Positions 1 through 10,128 of a stretch of DNA of 64,000 nucleotides are shown here, in pieces. The stretch spans positions 1 to 64,000 of the forward strand of contig JASAMV010004273.1 of the NCBI GenBank assembly GCA_030248065.1, in the 5' to 3' direction. The translations under genes and the position numbers were made by a program. The stretch comes from Rhynchonema sp. JSB1_4 (taxonomy: Eukaryota > Nematoda > Chromadorea > Monhysterida > Xyalidae). The stretch's first letter is position 1. Every line of letters starts with the position of its first letter. The notes under the pieces are model-generated. The model was not told the origin of the DNA. It did no database searches and was given only the letters and a program-made list of their open reading frames with translations.

Positions 1-780
1 GGGTTCTATTTCCGTCAATACGGTTACGGTAGGTATCCCCCTATTTTCACCCCGGTACAGTAGGTATCCCCCCGATTTTGTCCCAAAAGTGCCAATTTTC
101 GACCAAAATGGCCAAAGTTAGTGTAAAATCTGTGGTTTTTACCTCAAGTTACCCAAAATTCGCAAATACCGTTTTCACACGATTCCACACATAATAAAAG
201 CATTCAAAATTTTCACCCCAAAACCTAACCCCCCTAAGGGTACATAACCCCCAGCCAGTGCTGTGGCTGGGGGGGGCGGGGGGGGGGGGGGGGGGGGTCC
301 CCCCAATGGTACCCTACCCGCCCCGGCCTGGTACGCTACCCCCCTACCCGCCCCGCTCTTGTACCCTACCCCCTACCCGCCCCGCCCTGGTACCCTACCC
401 GCCCCGATTTTTACCCCCAAAATGCCCATTTTTCGGTCAAAAATGGCCAAATTTCGACCGAAAACCCTAAAAAGTGCAAAAAATTTCGCGCTGCGCGCGA
501 TATATGTACTTTTTAGTACATAAAAACAGGCACGCGAAAAAACTTGTGTTGTACCCTACCCGCCCCGAAAAATCTTCCCCCCCCCCCCCCCCCCCCCCCA
601 AACCGGATCTCCCCCCCCCCCCCAAAATCCCAGGTACACTACCCCCCTACCCGCCCCGATTTTTTCCACCTATGTACCCTACCCGCCCCGCAAAAGTAGC
701 CACAGCACTGCCCCCAGCCAGTGTAGTTCCTGGGGGAGGGGGTGCCCCCCTCGGGTACGCTATCTCCCCCTCGGGTGGTA
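1..780. repeat. Direct copy of 14509-14830 with one inserted element
   Basis: The first 255 bases match 14509-14766 in the same orientation, including the end of an E-family element (ends about base 23), a shared junction to GTACAGTAGGTATCCCC-type repeats and a stretch ending in CATAACCCCCAGC. Bases 719-775 then match 14768-14825. The only large difference is a 455-bp hAT-like insertion at 256-710. At 780/781 the homology stops abruptly inside a G-family element and the left arm of the palindrome begins. The same block therefore stands before the left arm and after the right arm. Confidence 0.8.
256..710. mobile_element. hAT-like MITE (F family), arm-specific
   Basis: The ends are inverted (CAGTGCTGTGGCTGGG at the left, GCCACAGCACTG at the right). 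An 8-bp target duplication CCCCCAGC lies at 248-255 and 711-718. The direct copy at 14760-14768 has a single CCCCCAGC next to a different element, so it serves as the site without this insertion. The interior is made of repeated CCCTACCCGCCCCG units and long G and C runs, with no transposase. CAGTG ends and 8-bp duplications are typical of the hAT superfamily. Confidence 0.85.
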
Positions 781-2856
781 CCGTATTGTCGGAAATAGAA
801 CCCGGGGGGTCTATTTTTTCACTGGGGTCATTTTGGGGGGTTCAATTTATGGGGGGGTCAATTATTGGGGGGTTATATTTTTCATTTGGCCCCCCGACGA
901 AAAAAATCATTGTTAATAATGCCCATAAAAATGGCTTGTTTTCGGTATTTTCTAACTTCAACAGCGGCAATTATGCTTAAAAAGCTGTATTCTGTTGTGT
1001 ACGCAAGCTTAAAGGGCTCGGGACATAACCGAAGGAAGGGTAGCAGGACATATTGTTACACACCGTTGGAAAGCATTCCGACAGCCTATGTCACGCACAA
1101 ATTTTAAGCCCCTTGGAGGTTCGCTATCTCTTGGTAGAGCGACTTTTCGTTCCAGAAAAAAGTGAATTTTTGCACAAATTGGAACGACCGGTGCAGAAAC
1201 CCCAAATGACTTGAAGGTCAAGTAACCCATGGATACGATTACAACAGCTTTCTAGTAGCTTACCATCACAACTTCAGTCGCTCAAAGCATTGCTTCACAC
1301 GGTGAGGGTGCGAAACGTTGCAAAAATCGGCCTTATTTTTCGAGAACACAAGTTTGTCCCTAAATTTTGAGGCCACGCTTAGTGCTGCGGAAATAAGAAT
1401 GCAATGGGGAAATAGAGCATCGTCGAAAGTACCAGAAAATAAGGTTTTTAAATTTTTTAACTCATGGCTGGCTCCGTGACAGGCCTAAAAATCCATTAAA
1501 TTGCCGCTAAATTAGGTGGTTACATTCATCGCCAGAATTGTGACACATAAAGGCCACAGATTGTATCGGATTCGAAACAAAAAAATGAGAGAAACGCCTG
1601 TTTTAACAACCTATCAAGGTCCGAAGACCCCAAGGTCTACAGATCTCTCGGGGCAGCCATACTAACCTGAATATGATATTCAGCTATAAATGCTTATTGT
1701 TAACCGCTATCGTAAATGCGATAGCACCAAACAATGTATCTCGGGAGTAGCTTTCGAATGATATATAACAAGCCCCAATAAATTCTTACGCTTAAGGGCA
1801 GAGGTTAAAAAATTGCTTTTTTGACGATTCTGGAATGAACCGTCACGTCACCGTGTGCGATTTCGGAATTTTGACCGTTTCTTGTCCATAACAAGAGATA
1901 GTATGGGCATGTCATACATCGTTCGATAGCTAATTCAGAGCTACATCGTTTGATGCTATTAAATATGCAATAGTTCTTAACAGCAACGACTTATAGCCAA
2001 ATATCTTATTCAGGCTGGCATGGCTGCAGCAGCCGGACCATGGGGTTTGAAGTCTTGAAACTCATCTAGATTGTTGGACTGTGCGTTTATCTGACTTTCT
2101 CGTTTTCAATGCAATGCAATACGTGGCTTATTTGCATCACATTTCCGTCAATGAATGCAACTATGCAGTTCAGTGGCAATTTTTAGGTCTTTTTCGGCCT
2201 GTCACGCCGCTATATAAGTGTTTTAAAATTTAAAAACCTTATTTTCTGGTACTTTCGAAAATGCTCTATTTTTCTAATGCATTTTCATTTCTGCAACACA
2301 AAGCGCGGCCTCAAAATTTAGAGACAAACTTGTGTTTTCGAAAAATGTGGCCGATTTTTGGAACATTTCGCACCCTCACCGAGTGAAGCAATGCTTTGAG
2401 CGACTGAAGTTCTCATGATAAGTTATCCAGAAGCCGTTGTAATCCTATGCACGTGTTACTTGACTTTCAACTCATTTGTAGTTTCTGCACCGGTCGTTTC
2501 AAGTTGTGAAAAAATTAACTTTTTTATGGAATGAAAAGTCGCTCCACCAAGAGATAGCGAATCTCTAAGGAGCTTAACATTTGTGCGTGACATATGCTAT
2601 CACAGTGCTTTCCAACGATGTATAACACTGCGCTCTGCTGCCCTTCCTTCGGTTGTGTCCCGAGCCCTTTAAACAACGTTTGACACAACAACACAGCCCT
2701 ACCATACCACTAATCTGTGGTACGGTGAAGGTTGGGGGTGGGGTTCTATTAATGGGGGGGTCAAGTAATGGGGGGGTTCTATTTTTGATTTCGAGCCATT
2801 TAGGGGGGTTCAATACGGGGGGGTCAATTAGATGGGGTTCTATTTCCGACAATACG
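781..2856. mobile_element. E-family MITE interrupted by a TTAA element
   Basis: The inverted ends read CCGTATTGTCGGAAATAG at the left and CTATTTCCGACAATACG at the right. Subterminal blocks alternate GGGGGGTCAATTA and GGGGTTCTATT. Without the insertion at 1013-2668 the element would be about 410 bp, the size of its counterpart at 14131-14531. No convincing target duplication is seen. There is no coding capacity; the Gly/Pro-rich frames translate the repeats. Confidence 0.7.
1013..2668. mobile_element. A-family foldback element with TTAA target duplication
   Basis: The element begins AGGGCTCGGGACATAACC and ends with its inverse. Inverted homology continues with substitutions for several hundred bases, so most of the 1,656 bp is foldback. 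TTAA flanks it at 1009-1012 and 2669-2672. The other arm keeps the empty site, a single TTAA at 14302-14305 in the same surrounding sequence. A larger relative lies at 36113-38938 and a fragment at 38981-39104. TTAA duplication resembles piggyBac-type insertion, but the TIR does not begin like a piggyBac end and no transposase is seen. Confidence 0.85.
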
Positions 2857-3471
2857 ATGGAAATTTTTCACTTTTGGAACAAGCACCCTAAGAAATGACT
2901 TTTTGAACTCAAGACCAAAATTGGCCATTTTTCGTTTTTCTAAACCAAAAATCGCTTACTACCGCAAGAAAACTCTGTTTTAAGCACTTTTTAGACCAAT
3001 TTTCACACTTTTAATAGATTTTTGGGGTCATTTTTTTCAAAACCCCCACCCTCGGGTATGGGAAATTTTTGAGTTTTTGGAAAACCCCCCCCCTGGTATG
3101 GGAAATTGTTGATTTTTTGGGGGTATGTATGGGAAATTTCCCGAAAATTGGGCTGGGTATGGAAAGATTCCCATTTCTCAACGACACCACTGCACTGACC
3201 CCATTTTTGGGGGCTCTATTACGGGGGGGAGCAATGGTGCACTCGGGGGGGGGGGGGGTGGGGGGTTTATTTTTTCAAAATGGGCTAGTAGCAAAAAGCT
3301 AGGAAAGTGAAAAATTTAGTAGCTTTTTTCTGCAGAAATGCCAATTTACCAGCTTTTTTGGCCCAAATATAAAAATTTAGTAGCTTTTACGCTACTATTT
3401 TTGAAAATTTACTAGCTTTTCAAAAAATTTAGTAGCTAAAAAGCTACTAAATTTGGTTAAAAAAATCGGGG

Positions 3472-4336
3472 CAGTGTAGTTCCTGGGGGGAAGGGGGGTC
3501 CCCCTCTCGGGTACGTCTGTTCCCCCTCCATGGTACGCCTGCCCCACTGTTCCCCCTCCGGGTACGTCTGCTCCCCCAATTTTTACCTAAAATAGGCAAA
3601 TTTTGGCCTAAAATAGGCATTTTTTGGCCTAAAATGGGTGATTTTTAGGTCAATGATGTCAAAAGTCGCCAATATACCCTTTTTATGGAGAATTTTTTCC
3701 AAAAAGGGGCAAAAAATGAGCCAAATTTTCGACCTCAAAAAATGACTTTTCTCCAAATTTGGGTCCTCCCAGTGGTGTCGTTGGGGGGGGGGGGGGGGGG
3801 CGGGGGGGGGGGTACCCCCCCCCTAGTATCCGGTATCCGGTATCTTGATTTTTTCACCCAGGGGTATCCGGTATCCTGACTTTTTGTCCAGGGGTATTCT
3901 ACCCTAAAATTTTTCCGAAAACCGTAAAAATCGCCCATTTTTACCTCCAAAATGCTCAAAATCGCTTGCTGGCGCAAGCATAACCCCCAAAATGACCATT
4001 TTTTGCGCTTTCAACACCGATTTTGCTCGATTTTCCTCTAAAAAAATTGACCTTTTTTGAACAACCCCCCCCCTGGGTATCCGAGATTTTTTATTTTAGG
4101 GAGCAACCCCCCCCCCCCTGGTATCCGAGATTTTTCATTTTGGGTATCCGGTATCCGAAAATTTTGGATTTTGGGTATCCGGTATCCTAACTTTTTGATT
4201 TCCCAACGACACCACTGGGTCCTCCCCCCCCCTTCCGGGTCCCTCCCCCCTTCCCCCCCAGGTGGGTACGTCTGTTCCCACTCCGAAAAAAAAGGGGGGT
4301 ACCGCCTGTTCCCCCTCCGGACCAGGAACTACACTG
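3472..4336. mobile_element. hAT-like element G4, left arm
   Basis: It begins CAGTGTAGTTCCTGGGG and ends CCAGGAACTACACTG, with GTACGTCTGTTCCCCCTCC-type subterminal repeats. It contains I1 nested inside. Flanking bases do not give a clean 8-bp duplication. The counterpart is 12508-13367. Confidence 0.65.
3770..4217. mobile_element. hAT-like MITE I1, left arm
   Basis: It begins CAGTGGTGTCGTTGGG and ends CCCAACGACACCACTG. The exact 8-bp target duplication GGTCCTCC lies at 3762-3769 and 4218-4225. The interior carries several copies of a TATCCGGTATCC motif and a long G run. It is nested in G4, and the counterpart 12630-13069 has the same duplication inverted, so the insertion came before the arm duplication. 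Confidence 0.88.
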
Positions 4337-4478
4337 ATGGGGGGGGGTCTCCCCTAGGTACAGTAGGTAGGTTGCCGCCCCTCGCCTGGTACAGTAGGTA
4401 GGTTGCCGCCCCTCCCCTGGTACAGTAGGTAGGTTGCCGCCCAGTGCTGTGGCTGGGGGGGGGGGTGGTCCCCCCAAT

Positions 4479-5313
4479 CAGTGTAGTTCCTGGTCCGGAG
4501 GGGGAGATAGCGGACCCCCCGTTTTTTTTCGGAGGGAGAGATAGTGTACCCCCGAGGGGGGAAGGGGGAAGACCCAAATTCGGGAAAAAGTCACTTTTTG
4601 AGGTAGAAAATTTGACCTATTTTTGCCCCTTTTTGGAAAAAATTCTTCATAAAAAGGGTATTTTGGCGACTTTTGAGAACATTGACCTAGAAATCACACA
4701 TTTTAGGCCTAAAAATGCCCATTTTAGGCCTAAAAATGGCCATTTTAGGCAAAAATTGGGGGAGATAGTGTACCCGGAGGGGGAGATAGGGGGATAGTGT
4801 ACCACCCGAGGGGGAGATAGCGTACCCGAGGGGGGGGACCAGTGTTGGAGGTGGGGGGGTTTGGGGGGTAGCCCCCCCCCCCCCAGTACAGTAGGTATCC
4901 CCCCTCGCCTGGTACAGTAGGTATCCCCCCCGATGTTTGGCATGGTACAGTAGGTATCCCCCCAATTTTCACCCCGGTACAGTAGGTATCCCCCCGATTT
5001 TGCCCAAAAAGTGCCAATTTTTGACCAAAATGGCCAAAATTAGTGTAAAATCAGTGGTTTTTGCCTCAAATTACCCAAAATACCACGTTTTCACACGATT
5101 CCACACATAATAAACACATTAAAAATTTTCACCCAAAACCTAACCCCCCCCACACCCCCACACCCCCCATAGCTACATACCCCCCCCCATACCCTCGGCT
5201 CTGGTACAGTATGTATGGTATCCCCCCTCTCTGAGCGCGGTACAGTAGGTATCCCCCCCTCCAGAGTACCTCCAACACTGGGGGGGGACCCCCTCCCCCC
5301 AGGAACTACACTG
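4479..5313. mobile_element. hAT-like element G5, left arm, nested in F2
   Basis: It begins CAGTGTAGTTCCTGGTCC and ends AGGAACTACACTG. The exact duplication CCCCCAAT lies at 4471-4478 and 5314-5321. The interior holds a cluster of GGTACAGTAGGTATCCCC units, the same block that flanks the palindrome at 24-250. The right-arm counterpart 11531-12363 has the same duplication. Confidence 0.88.
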
Positions 5314-5384
5314 CCCCCAATGGTACCCTACCCGCTCCGGCCTGGTACGCTGCCCCCCTACCCGCCCCGCTCTGGTATCCTACC

Positions 5385-5817
5385 CAGTGTAGTGGCAGGC
5401 AAATGGTTGCAAGGTACCCTTGGGGGGGATGGATCCAGATGGTTGCAAGGTACCCCCCTACTTAGCCTCCGGGAGGTTGCAAGGTACCTCTGAGGTCCGA
5501 AAAAAGGGTGTTTTTTGCATGCATTATACTGCAAGTTTGGCCGAAAAATTGGTAATTTTTTGCATCTTGGCCGAAAATTTGCCTAAAATACCTATTATAT
5601 GGAGGTTTGCGCGCGGAGCGCGCAATTTTTGGGGGGTTGAGGTCGAAAAACACCCATTTTTGCCTATAAAAACCATAAATTGATGGTTGCAAGGTACCCT
5701 CCGGGGTGGTTGCAAGGTACCTACCCTTCCCCCCATCCCCCCCCAAGGGGTGGTTGCAAGGTACCTACTCCTTAGGGGGGGGAATCCCTCCCATCCCTTC
5801 CCCCAGCCACTACACTG
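5385..5817. mobile_element. hAT-like MITE H, left arm
   Basis: The ends are CAGTGTAGTGGCAGGC and CCCAGCCACTACACTG. The subterminal motif GGTTGCAAGGTACC recurs about six times in either orientation. The flanks give no clean duplication. The counterpart is 11011-11459. Confidence 0.6.
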
Positions 5818-6653
5818 CCCCACCCCCTACCCGTCCCGCCCTGGTACCCTACCCGCCCCGATTTTTACCCCCAAAATGCCCATTTTTCGGTCAAAAATGC
5901 CCAAATTACGACCGAAAACCCTAAAAAGTGCAAAAAAAATTCGCGCTGCGCGCGATATATGTACTTTTTAGTTCATAAAAACAGGCACGCGAAAAAACTT
6001 GTGTTGTACGCTACCCGCCCCGAAAAATCTTCCCCCCCAAACCGGATTCCCCCCCAAAATACCAGGTACACTACCCCCCTACCCGCCCCGATTTTTTCCA
6101 CCTATGTACCCTACCCGCCCCGCAAAAGTAGCCACAGCACTGTTGCCGCCCCACCTAACTGTTCACCCAAAACATTCATTTTTGGCTTAAAATTGCATAA
6201 AATTAGCATATTTGTCTGCAAATAGGCGAAAAATCGCGCGCTGCGCGCGAAATTAGTGTTTTAGACCACATTTTCTTCAGTATTTAGACATAAAAAATTT
6301 CGGTTTCCAGATGACCTCCCCAAGTGGTACGACCCCCCCCCCCTAGCTCGGCTGGTACAGTAGGTAGGTTGCCGCCCCGCCTGGGTAGCTACACCACTGC
6401 GGGGGGCTCTATTCCGGGGGGCTCTATTAATTCACTGACCCGAACCTGAAAAAATTGTTCCCAGAAATACCCCCCAAGCCCCTAAAAAGGGGTTTGAAAG
6501 GATGTTTTTTCGCTTGTAATCGCATTTATTCGTGTCTGTTGGTCAATAAGAGGCGTAGTATGTGCTCTGAACGAACAATAATCGTGCATAAATGTACCTG
6601 TGCACCACTATCAAGCGTTAATACACTACTGTATGGGGGATGTTACTTAGGGG

Positions 6654-7497
6654 CAGTGTAGTTCCTGGGGGTATACTTGCGTATTTTTCCGCAAAATATA
6701 TTTTTGGAAAAAAAACCGTTTTTTTTCCGGAAAAAAAACCGTTTTTTTTCCAAATATTTTTCCAGTACTTAAGGATACCCATGGTCCAAAAACGCCTATT
6801 TTGGATAAAATTTTGTCTGGAAATGGCCTGAAACGGGCTAAAAATGCACCTGGAGATTAAAAAGTGCTCATTTTGAACTGTTTAGCACAGATTTACATTG
6901 GTTTTGACAACATCCTTTCGCAACCTTTTGAAAATATTTCTCGAAAATTTTGGAAAAAAACGGTTTTTTTTCCAAAAGTTCCCACTTGGAAAAATTTCTC
7001 AGGGAAAAATAAAAAACGTATTTTTCCGGGCCTCGGCAAAAAAAAGGTTTTTTTTCGCGTTTTTTTTCCGGAAAAAAAACGGTTTTTTTTTAGGCGGCAG
7101 TGTAGTTCCTGGGGGGGGGCGGGCGGCCCACCCCCCTCGAGTACGTCTGTTCCCCCTCCGAGGTACGCCTGCCCCACTGTCCCCCTCCGGGTACGTCTGC
7201 TCCCCCAATTTTTTCCTAAAATGGGCAAATTTAGGCCTAAAATAGGCATTTTTAGGCCAAAAATAGGTAAACTTTAGGTGAAACCTCCAAAAAAACGCCA
7301 AAATACCCTTTTTATAGGGGATTTTTCGCAAAAGAAGGCAAAAATAGTCCAATTTTTCGACCTCAAAAACTGACTTTTTCCGTCCCCCCCCAAATTGGGA
7401 CTCCCCCCCCCCCGTCCCCCCAGGTAGGTACGTCTGTTCCCCCTCCGAAAATAGTGGAGGGTACGTCTGTTCCCCCTCCGGACCAGGAACTACACTG
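6654..7497. mobile_element. hAT-like composite element G2, left arm
   Basis: It begins CAGTGTAGTTCCTGGGGG and ends CAGGAACTACACTG, with the exact duplication CTTAGGGG at 6646-6653 and 7498-7505. A second G-type start occurs inside at 7097. The 443 bases between the two starts are rich in TTTTTTCCGGAAAAAA hairpins and are absent from the other arm's copy (9733-10128), which uses the same duplication in inverse. The left copy is therefore a two-headed composite or the right copy has lost a segment. Confidence 0.82.
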
Positions 7498-7839
7498 CTT
7501 AGGGGGGCTCATTCCGGGGCCAAAAACCCCAACGGCCACGCCTTGGATTCGGTGGTATGTCAGCAGAAGCGGACAATCGTGTAATTTTTTGTTTTTGCTT
7601 TTTCGGTGTTGTTTTATTGCTACTTTCCTCTCTGCTGTTCTAATTCCCCTGTCCTTCCTTTGTTATGTAATGTTCCTGTTTCAACGCAGGTAATAAGCGC
7701 CAGCCACCCAACCAACCACCACGACCGACGGTCGATTAATTTGTGATCTACTTCCGCGCATTGCTGGCCGTTGGCTCTAGATTCCAGAGATTCCGTATTG
7801 CTGGACGATGGATTAGCATAGCATTATACGTCGGCGAAA

Positions 7840-7901
7840 ATGGATCAGTTCCGCAAAAAGGTGCAACGAGGGGTGACAAAAACCAGCCAGTTGGTGCGAA
7901 A
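7840..7901 (+). pseudogene. Duplicated exon 1 of the BAR-domain RhoGAP gene
   Basis: This is the left-arm copy of the first coding exon, identical to 9389-9328 read in the opposite direction. It starts at ATG, encodes MDQFRKKVQRG then VTKTSQLVR, and ends at a GTAAGT donor. The intron continues to 8258, where the arm ends. No exon 2 follows on this strand: the next sequence is the A/C-rich block and then the spacer, whose exons lie on the other strand. It is an orphan first exon with its own upstream region, so it could at most start a transcript into the palindrome centre. Confidence 0.75.
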
Positions 7902-8258
7902 GTAAGTTCTCCGGCTGAGACGGGGTCAATGTAATACCGTGTGAACCCAAACAAAAGGGAAGGAAATCTGGCAGCATACGCTCAACCCCAGGCCGAAGCG
8001 CCTGATCATAATTGGACTAACCTGCGCGAGCCAGTCAAAACGTGCGACAATGTCCTCGGATTTATTGGAAGAACTAACTGCTACTTCCAGGCAGGGTTAG
8101 AGAGATGTCCACTGGCGGGTGCCAAAAAGTGTAGGTGTCGGGTCGGGTGCCTCCAGATATCGGGTATCGGTTTCGTTTGGGAGTTAAAACATCAGTTTTG
8201 CCAAGAGAAGAACTAATTTTAGCGAAATTTTTCTTGGAATCAAGTGTTTCTGAAGGAA

Positions 8259-8332
8259 AAAAAAAAAAAAAAAACAAAAACACAAAAAGAAAAAAAAAAG
8301 AACGCCCCCCCCACCCCCCAAACAAAAAAAAA

Positions 8333-8364
<32 letters not shown>

Positions 8365-8380
8365 AAACAAAACAACCCAA
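8259..8380. repeat. A/C low-complexity block at the palindrome centre
   Basis: About 120 bases of long A runs broken by single C or G, with a short C run, lie exactly between the end of the left arm and the donor side of RhoGAP exon 3. Nothing else in the window looks like it. It may be a real simple repeat, or low-quality sequence where reads fold back. Confidence 0.8.
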
Positions 8381-8387
8381 AAGTTAC

Positions 8388-9389
8388 CCCAGTAGATTAT
8401 TCGTATCCCCGCCATCACTAATCCTCTGCAGTTCTTGAGCGTGATGGAACAGGGTTTGTTCAAGTTGCACGGCATCTTTGAGCTTGGTCTGAAAAACGAT
8501 GCCTTGCCAGATGACAGAAACGAGCAAACGTTTTCCATCAGTTAGATGATATGAGAACGAATTCCAACAGGGGCAACGAAAACAACCAAAATTCAATTAC
8601 CACGACATCAGCGAACGCCAGCCAGGGCGGACCAACCTTGCGTTTCTCAGCGTGATCGCTGTTCGACTTGCTTTTGTTCACATATTCCGTAAGTTTGTCC
8701 TTCGTCTGTTCGACCGCATTGATCATATGCTCCAACTTGGATTCCACGTCGCGCACATCGCTCAACGGGTCCGTTTTTTCGGTTCTGGAAGTAGGGTTAG
8801 AGGTCGGGGGAGAGGGGGTACACGACACCTGACATCTGAGAAAAAAAGCCGACACCCGACATATAGTTTTTGAACCAAAAACAGACAAAATTTGCTCATT
8901 TTGGTGCAATTTTTGGTTCAATTCACTGAGTTGAAATTTTTTAAACGAAATAAACACCAACATGTTACATTCTGCGCCTTCAGAAACACTTGATTCCAAG
9001 AAAAATTTCGCTAAAAAGTTCTTCTCTTGGCAAAACTGATGTTTTAACTCCCAAAAAACCGACACCCGACATCTGGAGGCACCCGACCCGACACCTACAC
9101 TTTTTGGCACCCGCCAGTGGACATCTCTCTAACCCTGCCTGGAAGTAGCAGTTAGTTCTTCCAATAAATCCGAGGACATTGTCGCACGTTTTGACTGGCT
9201 CGCGCAGGTTAGTCCAATTATGATCAGGCGCTTCGGCCTGGGGTTGAGCGTATGCTGCCAGATTTCCTTCCCTTTTGTTTGGGTTCACACGGTATTACAT
9301 TGACCCCGTCTCAGCCGGAGAACTTACTTTCGCACCAACTGGCTGGTTTTTGTCACCCCTCGTTGCACCTTTTTGCGGAACTGATCCAT
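8388..9389 (-). CDS. BAR-domain RhoGAP (RICH/SH3BP1-like), 5' fragment of three exons
   Basis: Exon 1 is 9389-9328 (ATG, MDQFRKKVQRG, phase 2). Exon 2 is 8784-8637 (TEKTDPLSDVRDVESK and KDKLTEYVNKSK, ending KRK). Exon 3 ends at 8388 with HHAQELQRISDGGD and a GTAACT donor. The reading matches the BAR N-terminus of the RICH/SH3BP1 family, where a basic start is followed by EKT, a DL-VE-LE pattern and DKRSKK; these proteins bend membrane and switch off Rac/Cdc42. The BAR remainder, the RhoGAP domain and any proline-rich tail are absent, because the palindrome begins within intron 3. Exon 3 is odd: a frame giving LMENVCSFLSSGKASFF must shift by one base in a T run to reach LKDAVQLEQTLFHHAQ, and no clear AG acceptor is seen upstream. 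The family call is moderately sure; the gene as shown is broken. Confidence 0.6.
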
Positions 9390-9732
9390 TTTCGCCGACG
9401 TATAATGCTATGCTAATCCATCGTCCAGCAATACGGAATCTCTGGAATCTAGAGCCAACGGCCAGCAATGCGCGGAAGTAGATCACAAATTAATCGACCG
9501 TCGGTCGTGGTGGTTGGTTGGGTGGCTGGCGCTTATTACCTGCGTTGAAACAGGAACATTACATAACAAAGGAAGGACAGGGGAATTAGAACAGCAGAGA
9601 GGAAAGTAGCAATAAAACAACACCGAAAAAGCAAAAACAAAAAATTACACGATTGTCCGCTTCTGCTGACATACCACCGAATCCAAGTCGTGGCCGTTGG
9701 GTTTTTTGCCCCCGGAATAGAGCCCCCCTAAG

Positions 9733-10128
9733 CAGTGTAGTTCCTGGTCCGGAGGGGGAACAGACGTACCCTCCACTATTTTCGGAGGGGGAACAGACGT
9801 ACCTACCTGGGGGGAAGGGGGGGGGAAGTCCCAATTTGGGGGGGACGGAAAAAGTCATTTTTTGAGGTCGAAAAATTGGACTATTTTTGCCTTCTTTTGC
9901 GAAAAATCCCCTATAAAAAGGGTATTTTGGCGTTTTTTTGGAGGTTTCACCTAAAGTTTACCTATTTTTGGCCTAAAAATGCCTATTTTAGGCCTAAATT
10001 TGCCCATTTTAGGAAAAAATTGGGGGAGCAGACGTACCCGGAGGGGGACAGTGGGGCAGGCGTACCTCGGAGGGGGAACAGACGTACTCGAGGGGGGTCC
10101 CCCCCCTCCCCCCCCAGGAACTACACTG
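9733..10128. mobile_element. hAT-like MITE G2', right arm
   Basis: The ends are CAGTGTAGTTCCTGG and CAGGAACTACACTG, 396 bp. The exact duplication CCCCTAAG lies at 9725-9732 and 10129-10136. This is the inverse of the target of the left-arm copy, so one insertion was duplicated with the arm. The simple structure looks like the parent form of the 844-bp left copy. Confidence 0.88.

Larger units (their letters stand above)
4442..6142. mobile_element. hAT-like element F2, left arm, carrying nested elements
   Basis: It begins CAGTGCTGTGGCTGGGG and ends GCCACAGCACTG, with the exact duplication TTGCCGCC at 4434-4441 and 6143-6150. Inside it lie G5 (4479-5313) and H (5385-5817). The termini outside the nested elements match F1 (CCTACCCGCCCCG repeats). 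The counterpart is 10672-12402. Confidence 0.88.
781..8258 (+). repeat. Left arm of giant inverted repeat
   Basis: Read on the minus strand, this stretch follows 8979-14531 feature by feature: E element, AGTAGCTTTT repeats, hAT-like elements G4, I1, F2, G5, H and G2, then unique DNA with RhoGAP exon 1 and part of its intron. The match starts at CCGTATTGTCGG (781) and ends at CTGAAGG (8258). This arm is about 1.9 kb longer, mainly because of a TTAA element (1013-2668) and about 443 extra bases at 6654-7096. It lacks about 140 bases seen at roughly 13990-14130 in the other arm. Confidence 0.9.

Noticed and set aside
258..980. Proline- and glycine-rich open frames (also throughout 2.6-5.7 kb and 10.6-13.8 kb)
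   Set aside because: They translate C/G runs and CCCGCCCCG-type repeats in transposable elements, occur in all frames and mirror each other between the arms.
1013..2668. Autonomous piggyBac transposon
   Set aside because: The TTAA duplication fits, but there is no transposase frame and the terminal bases are not the usual piggyBac start.
8259..8400. Poly-A tail of a retroposed gene copy
   Set aside because: The A block follows an intron donor (exon 3, GTAACT), and the gene keeps its introns, so it is not a processed copy.
8135..8538. Lysine- or phenylalanine-rich frames over the A/C block
   Set aside because: Products of homopolymers at the palindrome centre.
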